Below are positions 41,506 through 49,912 of a DNA stretch of 64,000 nt, piece by piece. The notes beneath the pieces are model-generated. The model had not been told where the DNA came from, made no database searches, and worked only from the letters and a program-made list of their open reading frames with translations. Each line of letters begins with the position of its first letter. The stretch's first letter is position 1. This DNA is from Eubacterium_G segne (GTDB taxonomy: Bacteria; Bacillota; Clostridia; Lachnospirales; Lachnospiraceae), in NCBI RefSeq assembly GCF_014287775.1, contig NZ_JACOOZ010000012.1:6290-70289 (forward strand). Direction: 5' to 3'. The translations under genes and the position numbers were made by a program.

Positions 41506-44433
41506 ATGAACGGCGAATCATTTTATAAAAAAATGCTGCATGACCACAACGCAGTTTATTTTACAAAGGAAAATTTTGACATCCGAAATGACGGAACCAT
41601 GGATGTTAGCAGTCAGTTACAGGACGCAGTATACTCTGTTGTAAAAAGGCAGGGGTATGGCGTCCTTTTTGTGCCAGAGGGAAAATATCTTATAAGTAAA
41701 ACAATTTATATACCAAAGGCTGTAAGAATTATAGGATATGGAGAAGAAAGACCGGAGTTTATATTAAAGGATAATGCAGAAGGCTTTAATGAACCGCATC
41801 CTGAGCAAAAAGGAGGATACAAGTATCTTTTCTGGTTTGTAAATATGATGGCAGAGGATGAAAGCAAAATAGCTGATGCCAATCCGGGAACCTTTTACAG
41901 TGCCATGTCTAATGTAAACATACATCTTGGAAAGGGAAATGGATATGCTATTGCCTTAAGGACTCATTACGCCCAGCACTGTTTTGTTAATCACATTGAT
42001 ATACATGTAGAATCAGGAATGGCAGGTATATATGATGTGGGAAATGAAATGGAGGATGTGTTTATTAGTGGTGGAAAGTACGGAATCATAACCACAAAAT
42101 GCTCTCCGGGATGGCCTTTTGTAATGGTGGATACACGGTTTTATGGGCAAACATCTGCGGCAATAAAAACTCACGAGGCGGGATTTAATATTATAAGAAC
42201 TCATAGTGTAAATACATCCAAGTTTATTGATGTTGATGAGGGCTATTTTGAAAAAATCATAATAGAGGATAGTATTTTTGAGGATATGAGTTGTATTATC
42301 AGTGCTGCCCAGGAGTTAAACTCTCTTACCCAGATAAATGTATATAACTGTCAGCTGAAGGCTGTGGAAAATATAATCAGATTTAAGGACACGGAAAAGA
42401 ATATTGCCAATGAAGATTATCAATGCAGACTAAAAAAATATATTCACGGTGTGGTGGTATCCGATGTATTTCCCGACAAGCAGTTTCATGATGAGATATA
42501 CAGATATGCAAGGGAGATTAATTACAATGACTTAAAAACTGATATTCCAAAGCTTCCGGATATGGACTTGTGGGTTAATGCAAAGGAAGTGGGACTTTCA
42601 GGGGACGGCATAACAGATGATACGGAAAGCCTGAAAAAAGCAATAGAAAAATATCAGGTTATTTATTTCCCTCAGGGAGAATACATTTTATCCGATACCA
42701 TTAAATTAGCTGAAAATACTGTATTCATAGGTATGAATCCGGTATCTACACAGCTGATTTTAAGAGATAATACGGAAAAATTTACAGGCTTTGGTAAAAT
42801 GAAGCCTTTAATAGAAAGCTCAAATAGGAAAAATATATTGTTTGGAATAGGTATAAATACCAGTGCAAGAAATCCAAGAGCCTGTGGTGTGAAATGGCAG
42901 GCAAAAGGTGATTCTTACATTAATGATGTGAAATTCTTCGGAGGTCACGGAAACCTTGTAAAGGGTACCGGAGAATTTGAAATGCCATATGATGAGGGAA
43001 GAGCAAGAGATGTGGATGTTAAAAGAGTGTGGGATTACCAGTATCCAAGCCTGTTTATATGTAATGGTGGAGGCGGTATTTTTAAGGATATATGGTCTGC
43101 AAGTCCATATGTTACGGCAGGACTTCACATTGAAAATACAGATACTCCATCTAGATTTTACTGCCTGTCCCTAGAGCATCATGGCAGATGTGAGCTTAGA
43201 ATGATAAATGCCGGAAACATAAAAATATATGGATTCCAAAGCGAGGAGGAAAAGGCAGAAGGGGAGTTTGCCATTCCTATAGAATTACATAATTGTAACA
43301 ACATAACCTTTGCAACAACATATTGCTTTAGAACAGTGTTTGTAAATAAGGCATTTCCTTATTGCGTAAAAACCTGGAACTGTAAAAACATAAAGTTTTT
43401 AAATGTTCATAATTATTCTCAAATGAAATATACAATTGACAATTTTCTGTTAGATGTAAATACGGGAATTGAACTTAGACCATGGCAGGCAGCAGTTGTT
43501 GAAGTTACGGGAAATGAACAAAAAGAGGTTATTACCAACAATGAAACTATAATTAAGGATGACAGAAACAGAAAGGAAAAGTACATATCTACCCGTTTGT
43601 TTGACGGGTTCAGATTCGCTGATGGAGGATGCTGTGACGGAAAGGGCAACTTCTATTTTGTAGACAGTTTAGATAAAAAAGTATATAGAATTGACGGAAA
43701 GACTCTTAAACTTTCCCTATTCTTTGAATCACCATATAAAATTAATTCCATTGGTTTTGACACAAGGGATAACATTATTGTGGTAGGCGAATATAGCATT
43801 CCTATGGAGGCAACCATTAATGGAAAAAAAATTGTAAATACACTGCCTAAGGATGCTGATGGAACTTCCTATGGCTTCTGGTATGACAGAAGGGCGCAGG
43901 TTGTGGCTTTCTCTGTTGATGCTAACCGGGAAATTGTTAAACTTCACAAAATTAACATAGGAGATATAGAACCGGAAAGGGTATTGTACCCGGGAAACCG
44001 TTGGAGAGACAGCACGGATTTCGCAGAAGCAGTTACCTATAATCCTAAAACAGCGTTTTTAGGTCTTGACGGTGCTACAATTGTTCCGTGTCATTATGAT
44101 TTAATAAGGGCTAATAATTTGGCAAGGTCAAAGCCGGGCAGGAAGCTTTATTCCGTGGACGAGTTATACAAGAGAGTATGGCAGTGTGACATAACCAAGG
44201 AAGGACTTTTGGAAAATCCTGTTCCTATAATTGAGGAGGGGGATTTTAAGGTAAAGAAATTTGATGACAAAATTTATGTCGGTGATGACAACATAAAAAT
44301 ATATGATAAAGGAAAACACGTATATACAATAAGAATACAGGAGAGGCCGACGACTTTTGATTTTGGTGGAGAAAAAAGGAAAACACTTTTTGTAACCACA
44401 AGGCATTCGGTTTATATTGTGAGGGAAGTTTAA
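41506..44433 (+). CDS. Large protein: two pectate-lyase-like beta-helix domains (GH55-like) plus propeller-like C terminus
   Basis: A 975-residue protein without a signal peptide. Two right-handed beta-helix modules of the Pectate_lyase_3 type are seen, each opened by a D-G-x-D-like motif: RNDGTMDVSSQLQDAV (about 27) and LSGDGITDDTESLKKAI (about 365). Each continues with VLFVPEGKYLISKTI or VIYFPQGEYILSDTI. This tandem layout is that of GH55 exo-beta-1,3-glucanases. Residues about 690-975 form a different region with FADGGCCDGKGNFYFVDSLDKKVYRID, like SMP-30/NHL propellers. Substrate and reaction are unproven. The start at 41506 has AGAGG seven bases upstream. The following lipoprotein gene lies 15 bases away. 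Confidence 0.7.
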   Translation: MNGESFYKKMLHDHNAVYFTKENFDIRNDGTMDVSSQLQDAVYSVVKRQGYGVLFVPEGKYLISKTIYIPKAVRIIGYGEERPEFILKDNAEGFNEPHPEQKGGYKYLFWFVNMMAEDESKIADANPGTFYSAMSNVNIHLGKGNGYAIALRTHYAQHCFVNHIDIHVESGMAGIYDVGNEMEDVFISGGKYGIITTKCSPGWPFVMVDTRFYGQTSAAIKTHEAGFNIIRTHSVNTSKFIDVDEGYFEKIIIEDSIFEDMSCIISAAQELNSLTQINVYNCQLKAVENIIRFKDTEKNIANEDYQCRLKKYIHGVVVSDVFPDKQFHDEIYRYAREINYNDLKTDIPKLPDMDLWVNAKEVGLSGDGITDDTESLKKAIEKYQVIYFPQGEYILSDTIKLAENTVFIGMNPVSTQLILRDNTEKFTGFGKMKPLIESSNRKNILFGIGINTSARNPRACGVKWQAKGDSYINDVKFFGGHGNLVKGTGEFEMPYDEGRARDVDVKRVWDYQYPSLFICNGGGGIFKDIWSASPYVTAGLHIENTDTPSRFYCLSLEHHGRCELRMINAGNIKIYGFQSEEEKAEGEFAIPIELHNCNNITFATTYCFRTVFVNKAFPYCVKTWNCKNIKFLNVHNYSQMKYTIDNFLLDVNTGIELRPWQAAVVEVTGNEQKEVITNNETIIKDDRNRKEKYISTRLFDGFRFADGGCCDGKGNFYFVDSLDKKVYRIDGKTLKLSLFFESPYKINSIGFDTRDNIIVVGEYSIPMEATINGKKIVNTLPKDADGTSYGFWYDRRAQVVAFSVDANREIVKLHKINIGDIEPERVLYPGNRWRDSTDFAEAVTYNPKTAFLGLDGATIVPCHYDLIRANNLARSKPGRKLYSVDELYKRVWQCDITKEGLLENPVPIIEEGDFKVKKFDDKIYVGDDNIKIYDKGKHVYTIRIQERPTTFDFGGEKRKTLFVTTRHSVYIVREV

Positions 44434-44448
44434 AATAAGGAGACAGAA

Positions 44449-46269
44449 ATGAAAAAGTATCTGCTTACATTATTAGTTGCAGCTACAACCATTATTTTGG
44501 TGGGATGTACTACAAATAATCAAAAAGAGAAAAGTACTGAGAAACAGCTAAAGACAGGAATCCAAAATGTTATTGAATACAAAAGCAACGGCAAGGCGGT
44601 AAAGGATAAATCTGTGTTAGGTGATAATGTGCTTATATTTTCTCCAAAGGATGATGCATCGGATATTCAAAAGAAGCTAGACGAAATATACAATATTCAG
44701 GAAAGAAATCAATTTGGAGACGAAAGATATGCCATAGCTTTTATGCCGGGAGACTACGGCAAATCTCTCCAGGTAAATGTGGGATATTATACTCAGGTGT
44801 TAGGTTTGGGAGTATTACCTACAGATACTAACATAAACAAATTGTGGGTGGATGCTTCATGGATGAATCATAATGCTACCTGTAATTTTTGGCGGGGAGC
44901 AGAAAATTTCAGCATCAATGAATACTGTATGTGGGCTAACTCCCAGGCAGTGTCTCTTAGAAGAATTAATTCTGAAGATGGTATAGTTTTAAGCGACGGA
45001 GAAGGATGGTCCAGTGGCGGCTTCATGGCAGATTCTAAATTTAATGGCAACGTGTCTTCAGGCTCCCAGCAGCAATATTTATGTAGAAATGATGAATGGA
45101 ATTACTGGGAAGGCGGTGTTTGGAACATGGTGTTTACAGGGGTTAGAACATCTATAATTCCTCAGGGACCATGGCCTTATGTTCCATACACAAGGGTGGA
45201 AAAAACGCCTGAAATTCAGGAAAAACCATATTTATGTTACGATGATGAAGAGGGCTTTGGGGTAATGGTACCTAAAATGCGAAAAGATTGTGACGGTATT
45301 TCGTGGAAAAATGGAGTGGAAGGTACATGCTATAGCCTTAATACTTTTTACATAGCTAGCCCTGATAAGGATAACGCAGATACTATTAATAAGGCATTAG
45401 CACAGGGTAAAAATATCTTATTTACACCTGGTGTGTATAAAATTGATAAAACCATAAATGTAACAAAAGAAAATACTATTATTTATGGAATGGGGCTTGC
45501 CACGTTAGAAGCAGTTGACGGAAATATATGTATGGAAACAAAGGATGTTTCAGGCATAAAAATTTGTGGACTTTTGTTTGATGCAGGAGAGAAAAAATCA
45601 GAAACTATGCTTAAGGTAGGAAGTGAAAAAAGTGATGTGTTTCATGAAGATGACCCTATATGCCTAAGTGACGTGTATTTCAGGGTAGGTGGCGGAAAAT
45701 ATGCAGGAAAAACAGACAACTGTATTACAATAAACAGCAATAACGTTTTAGGAGATAATCTTTGGGTTTGGCGTGCCGACCACAGTGATAATGTGGGATG
45801 GAATGTTAATACGGCACCTAATGGAATTATTATTAATGGTGATGATGTAACTATGTATGGACTGTTTGTAGAGCATTTTCAAAAGTATCAGACTATATGG
45901 AATGGAAATAATGGAAGACTTTATTTCTATCAAAGCGAAATGCCTTATGATGTACCAAAACAAAAGGCATACATGAGTCATAATGGAACGGTTAAAGGTT
46001 ACGCATCCCTTAAAATAAGTGATGATGCAGAAAATTTTGAAGGATATGGTATTGGCATATATTGTTATAACAGGGATGCAGATATTGAAATATTATCAGG
46101 GGCTGAGGTTCCGGATAAGGAAGGCGTCAGCCTTCATAATGTAGTTACCGTAAAACTAACGGGAAAAGGTCAGATAACCCATGTTATTAATAATCAGGGG
46201 GATTCTGTAACAGAGGGAGGAAATACAGCTCATATTAAATCGTATGAAAATGGTGAAATAGAAAAATAA
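44449..46269 (+). CDS. Lipoprotein with GH55-like beta-helix domains
   Basis: A 606-residue exported lipoprotein: signal peptide and lipobox LVGCTTNN (Cys about 20), then a beta-helix protein related to GH55-like proteins. The first half has IQKKLDEIY, YAIAFMPGDYGKSLQVNVGYYTQVLGLG and CNFWRGAENFSI. The second half opens with DNADTINKALAQGKNILFTPGVYKID (about 305) and ends with repeats like ADIEILSGAEV. It would act on a polysaccharide, perhaps beta-glucan, at the cell surface. It follows the cytoplasmic-looking beta-helix protein by 15 bases with AAGGAG upstream, so the two form an operon. No transporter accompanies them. Confidence 0.7.
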   Translation: MKKYLLTLLVAATTIILVGCTTNNQKEKSTEKQLKTGIQNVIEYKSNGKAVKDKSVLGDNVLIFSPKDDASDIQKKLDEIYNIQERNQFGDERYAIAFMPGDYGKSLQVNVGYYTQVLGLGVLPTDTNINKLWVDASWMNHNATCNFWRGAENFSINEYCMWANSQAVSLRRINSEDGIVLSDGEGWSSGGFMADSKFNGNVSSGSQQQYLCRNDEWNYWEGGVWNMVFTGVRTSIIPQGPWPYVPYTRVEKTPEIQEKPYLCYDDEEGFGVMVPKMRKDCDGISWKNGVEGTCYSLNTFYIASPDKDNADTINKALAQGKNILFTPGVYKIDKTINVTKENTIIYGMGLATLEAVDGNICMETKDVSGIKICGLLFDAGEKKSETMLKVGSEKSDVFHEDDPICLSDVYFRVGGGKYAGKTDNCITINSNNVLGDNLWVWRADHSDNVGWNVNTAPNGIIINGDDVTMYGLFVEHFQKYQTIWNGNNGRLYFYQSEMPYDVPKQKAYMSHNGTVKGYASLKISDDAENFEGYGIGIYCYNRDADIEILSGAEVPDKEGVSLHNVVTVKLTGKGQITHVINNQGDSVTEGGNTAHIKSYENGEIEK

Positions 46270-46272
46270 AAG

Positions 46273-46297
46273 GATGGATTGCTAAACAGTCCATCCT
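46273..46297 (-). terminator. Terminator of the SDR gene, overlapping its last codons
   Basis: On the minus strand, GGATGGA within the last codons pairs with TCCATCC past the stop, followed by TTTTATTTTT. The 5' arm is coding sequence. Confidence 0.75.
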
Positions 46298-47004
46298 CCA
46301 TCAAGAGTGATTATCTGTCCAGTCAGGTAATCACTTGTTTTTATTAGTGAAAATACGGCTTTTGCCACGTCATAAGGGGTTCCGATTCTTCCACAGGGAA
46401 TTTCATCACATAGGGCATTTATATCTTCTTTAGTTAAGTGAGCGTTCATTTTAGTATCGATTATGCCACAGGAAATGGCATTAACCTGGATGTTTGAAGG
46501 AGCAAGCTCCTTAGCTAAAGCCTTAGTAAAGGAATTTATTGCACCTTTTGTGGCAGAGTAGGCTACTTCACAGGAGGCACCACAGTTACCCCACACAGAG
46601 GATATGTTTATAATTTTTCCGGCTCCTTTTTTTAGAAAAACAGGAATGATTTCCTTTGACATGCCAACTGCTGATGTTACGTTAGAGTTCCATAAATTAT
46701 TCCAATCTTTTTCTGTTAAATCCTGAAGAAGTCCAATAACGGAAATCCCTGCATTGTTAATTAGAATATCAGGATAATGGCCGTCTAGTTCTAATTGTTT
46801 CATTAATTTATTTATATTATTAAAATCCGATAAATCACATTTATAATAGAAGAAACTCCCATTTGCTTCTTGGGCAATGAAAGATAGTGCATCTTCATTA
46901 GAGTAATAGGTTCCTATAACCTTAAATCCTTTATTAATGAGAAAACGTGTGATTTCAACACCGATTCCACCGGAAGCACCGGTTAGTAATACTGTTTTTT
47001 TCAT
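46282..47004 (-). CDS. SDR family oxidoreductase (FabG/YmfI-like)
   Basis: A 240-residue short-chain dehydrogenase. The NADP-binding motif is LLTGASGGIGVEITR (5-19), then NNAGIS (about 87), the catalytic Ser in IINISSVWG (about 137), and Tyr and Lys in VAYSATKGAINSF (about 150-154). Lachnospiraceae homologues are often named FabG or elongation factor P 5-aminopentanone reductase (YmfI). Without fab genes nearby, the YmfI-like reading is plausible but not proven. AGAGG precedes the ATG. It is convergent with the beta-helix operon. Confidence 0.82.
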   Translation of the reverse strand: MKKTVLLTGASGGIGVEITRFLINKGFKVIGTYYSNEDALSFIAQEANGSFFYYKCDLSDFNNINKLMKQLELDGHYPDILINNAGISVIGLLQDLTEKDWNNLWNSNVTSAVGMSKEIIPVFLKKGAGKIINISSVWGNCGASCEVAYSATKGAINSFTKALAKELAPSNIQVNAISCGIIDTKMNAHLTKEDINALCDEIPCGRIGTPYDVAKAVFSLIKTSDYLTGQIITLDGGWTV

Positions 47005-47145
47005 ATTGCAAACCTCTTTTTACAAATTAATGTTGATTTTAAGTATAACATATCTTATAATCTATAGGAAGAAAAATAATCTTAACAGACATATTAGAGA
47101 ATGGTATATTTTTGTTATAAAATGTATGGCATAAAGAGCAATTTG

Positions 47146-47174
47146 TTGACAAGTTGTGAGACTAATGCTATAAT
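47146..47174 (+). promoter_or_regulatory. Promoter of the NlpC/P60 gene
   Basis: TTGACA (47146-47151) and TATAAT (47169-47174) are exactly 17 bases apart, with TGC before the -10. This is a fully consensus promoter 70 bases upstream of the start. Confidence 0.9.
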
Positions 47175-47244
47175 TGTAACAAAAATGTAATATTTTAATA
47201 TGTAAAATTTTAAATAAGGCAAGATATTGGAGGTCTGATTTTAA

Positions 47245-48576
47245 ATGAGATATAATTATTCAAAAAGATTTGCCGGAAGTGTTTTAGCAGCTGTTATTGC
47301 TGTTACGCTAGTTCAGCCGATGTTTGGTGAGGAATTAAATATCGAAGAACCAAGCGCAGGAGCTGCACTTGCCATAGAAAACTATATTGCAAGTACAGGT
47401 AGTGAAAACGATTTGGCATCATTACTTCCGGAAAAGGATTCATCAGTAGAAACAAACAAAACTACTACGAAGACTACAAAGAAGAAAACATCAAGCGAAG
47501 AAGAATTATTTAGTGATATAGCAATCGCCAGAGTTAACGGTGGTGCAGAAGGTTACGTAAGAGTCAGAAGAATACCAAGCACAAAGGGAAAAATGGTTGG
47601 TAAGATTTACAACAACTGTGGTGCAAGAATTCTTGAAAAGACAAACAACGGATGGTACAAGATTGTATCCGGAAGTTGTACAGGCTATATAAAAGCAGAA
47701 TATTTCGTAACAGGAAGTAAGGCACAGGATTACGCATTAGATGACGGATATGTATTTGCTAACATTAAGGATACAGGTATCCACGTAAGACAGTCCCCTA
47801 CTACTAAGTCAGATGTAGTAACTAACGTTTACAATAAGGAAACATACGTTATAAAGAAGTTCAGCAATGATGGCAATTGGGTTAAAATCAAAATTAAAGC
47901 CGGAGTTAGTGGCTGGGTATCATCAGACTTTGTTAAGATAAGTATTGATATGGATACAGCCATTACCATCAAGGAAGAAAAGGAACAGATTAGAAAGCAG
48001 AAAGAAGAAGAGGCAAGAGAGCGTCAGGCACAGTTAGATGCTCAGAAGAAGGCTGAAAGCAATAATAATTTACAGTCAGACAACTCTTCTAACACAGCTG
48101 GCAACAATACATCAAATAATAACAGTAATAACAGTAACAAGAGTAATAATAGTAGCAATAACAATAGTACTCCTTCACAGAGTACAAGCACACAGCCTTC
48201 ATATGGAGAGGCATCAGGAGGCGGAGCTTCAGCAGTAGTTGCATACGCTAAGCAGTTCCTTGGAAATCCATATGTATGGGGTGGTTCAAGTTTAACTAAC
48301 GGAACAGACTGCTCGGGATTTACAATGTCAGTATATGCACACTTTGGTTATTCACTTAACCGTTCATCATATACTCAGGTATACAACGGAACAGCAGTTT
48401 CATTAGGAGCATTACAGCCGGGAGATTTATTATTCTATAAGTACGGCGGTTCAACTATTAGCCATGTGGCTATCTACATAGGTGGTGGACAGATTATCCA
48501 TGCATCAACAGAAAGCACAGGTATTATAATTAGCGGAATGGGTTCACCTTGTGCAGCAAGGAGAATTATTAATTAA
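47245..48576 (+). CDS. Secreted NlpC/P60 peptidoglycan hydrolase with two SH3b domains
   Basis: A 443-residue exported endopeptidase. A signal peptide (1 to about 29) is followed by a Thr/Lys-rich stretch, two bacterial SH3 domains (about 90-150, VRVRRIPSTKGKMVGKIY; and 170-230, IHVRQSPTTKSDVVTNVY), a charged helix (EEKEQIRKQKEEEARERQ), and an Asn/Ser-rich flexible linker (about 275-320). The C40 peptidase follows, with catalytic Cys in GTDCSGFTMSVY (about 355) and His in ISHVAIYIGGG (about 410). It cuts stem peptides in wall turnover or cell separation. Consensus promoter and strong terminator flank it, which suggests high expression. Confidence 0.94.
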   Translation: MRYNYSKRFAGSVLAAVIAVTLVQPMFGEELNIEEPSAGAALAIENYIASTGSENDLASLLPEKDSSVETNKTTTKTTKKKTSSEEELFSDIAIARVNGGAEGYVRVRRIPSTKGKMVGKIYNNCGARILEKTNNGWYKIVSGSCTGYIKAEYFVTGSKAQDYALDDGYVFANIKDTGIHVRQSPTTKSDVVTNVYNKETYVIKKFSNDGNWVKIKIKAGVSGWVSSDFVKISIDMDTAITIKEEKEQIRKQKEEEARERQAQLDAQKKAESNNNLQSDNSSNTAGNNTSNNNSNNSNKSNNSSNNNSTPSQSTSTQPSYGEASGGGASAVVAYAKQFLGNPYVWGGSSLTNGTDCSGFTMSVYAHFGYSLNRSSYTQVYNGTAVSLGALQPGDLLFYKYGGSTISHVAIYIGGGQIIHASTESTGIIISGMGSPCAARRIIN

Positions 48577-48580
48577 TATT

Positions 48581-48627
48581 AAAAATAACCATGCAGACAG
48601 ATTGTTGCCCGCATGGTTATTTTTTTG
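48581..48627 (+). terminator. Terminator of the NlpC/P60 gene
   Basis: AAAAATAACCATGC (48581-48594) pairs with GCATGGTTATTTTT (48611-48624), followed by more T. Confidence 0.95.
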
Positions 48628-49028
48628 CCTGAAATTAATTTTGTGTTGTATTTCTAAATGATGTATGGCACCAAATCTCATGAAAAAACAAGGATAAATG
48701 ATTGTGCAATGAAAATCTTTGAAAAGTCAAGAGGTTATGTGGAAAATGCACAAGTTTATTACATGTTAACAAAACGTTCGTTCTTTTATAATTCGACAAA
48801 GATTTACATAAAAAGACTACAAAAAAGGTTAATAATGTTAATAACTCGGTTGATAACCTATTTTGTCGATAAAAAGATGGCAAAAAATATGTTAATAACT
48901 AATGTTAATAACTTTTAGGTCAAAAAAGGTCGAAAGTACCAAAATGATGGTTTTATTGTGCAAAATATACAAAATGGTCTTTAGAAAAAAATACCGGGAA
49001 AAAATAGCAAAAAACAATAAAAATCCTT
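48628..49028. other. AT-rich spacer with repeated TGTTAATAACT
   Basis: No convincing gene. The 11-mer TGTTAATAACT occurs exactly three times (48836-48846, 48890-48900, 48903-48913), with a near copy GGTTAATAATG at 48828. An 86-codon open frame covers the region but lacks a ribosome site and family resemblance. Confidence 0.7.
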
Positions 49029-49056
49029 TTGAAATATCGGCATATTATGGTATAAT
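49029..49056 (+). promoter_or_regulatory. Promoter of hpf
   Basis: TTGAAA (49029-49034) and TATAAT (49051-49056) at 16 bases, with TGG before the -10 (extended -10). Confidence 0.8.
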
Positions 49057-49088
49057 TTAATTACTAGTTAATGAAAGGAAGTGGTACC

Positions 49089-49628
49089 ATGAAAATTAAT
49101 ATTTTCGGAAAGAATATTGAGGTAACAGATGGCATCAAAAGTGCAGTCCAGGAGAAGCTCGGAAAGTTAGACAAGTACTTTGCAGAGGAGACTAGAGCAG
49201 ATGTTACCCTTAGTGTTAATCGAAACGATCAGAAAGTGGAGGTAACAATTCCTGTAAAAGGAAACATTATCAGAGCGGAAGAAGTCAGCGAGGATATGTA
49301 CGCATCTATAGATATGGTTGAAGAAACTATAGAGCGTCAGCTTGTAAAGTATAAAAATAAACTTGTTGATAAGAAAAAAGCATTTAGGGAGGATTTTTCA
49401 GCTGCTTATTTGGAAGCAGACTACGATGATGACGAAGAGGATGCTGTAAAGATTGTCAGAACAAAGAGCTTTGGAATTAAACCTATGGATCCGGAAGAAG
49501 CTTGCGTTCAGATGGAACTGTTAGGACATAATTTCTTTGTATTCCTTAATGCAGATACTGATGAAGTAAACGTTGTTTACAAGAGAAAAGGAAATACATA
49601 CGGTCTTATTGAACCGATGTTTGACTAA
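49089..49628 (+). CDS. hpf: Ribosome hibernation promoting factor, long form
   Basis: A 179-residue long-form HPF. The N-terminal HPF/RaiA domain (1-100, MKINIFGKNIEVTDGIKSAVQEKL) binds the decoding site; a linker with DYDDDEEDA follows; the C-terminal dimerisation domain (about 120-179, VRTKSFGIKPMDPEEACVQMELLGHNFFVF) joins two 70S ribosomes into 100S particles in stationary phase. The ATG at 49089 follows AAAGGAAG; an in-frame ATG 18 bases upstream lacks a site. It has its own promoter and a strong terminator before secA. Confidence 0.95.
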   Translation: MKINIFGKNIEVTDGIKSAVQEKLGKLDKYFAEETRADVTLSVNRNDQKVEVTIPVKGNIIRAEEVSEDMYASIDMVEETIERQLVKYKNKLVDKKKAFREDFSAAYLEADYDDDEEDAVKIVRTKSFGIKPMDPEEACVQMELLGHNFFVFLNADTDEVNVVYKRKGNTYGLIEPMFD

Positions 49629-49637
49629 GAAATGACT

Positions 49638-49672
49638 AAAAAAGCAGTGGCAGGTTTTGCCACTGCTTTTTT
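49638..49672 (+). terminator. Terminator of hpf
   Basis: AAAAAAGCAGTGGC pairs with GCCACTGCTTTTTT, loop AGGTTTT, ending in a T run. Confidence 0.95.
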
Positions 49673-49835
49673 GTGCGAGATAAACGAAAACGTAATGACA
49701 AATTGCCACAATACCTTATTGATAGGGCATATTTGCCCATAAAATCTGCTGGAAAAATTATTGATTAAAACTGTCCGTGAGATGGAAATTTAACAGATAT
49801 TTTACAATGTTTACAATAAAATAAAATATGACATA

Positions 49836-49864
49836 TTGAATTAAACATATTAAAATGGTAATAT
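49836..49864 (+). promoter_or_regulatory. Promoter of secA
   Basis: TTGAAT (49836-49841) and TAATAT (49859-49864) are 17 bases apart, with TGG before the -10, 49 bases upstream of the start. Confidence 0.65.
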
Positions 49865-49912
49865 ATTCACTAGTGTGCCGAATATATCGGTAAAAAAGTA
49901 GAGGAGATTATC

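Noticed and set aside
48658..48918. An 86-codon plus-strand open frame before hpf
   Set aside because: No ribosome site, AT-rich repeated composition at its end, and no recognisable family.
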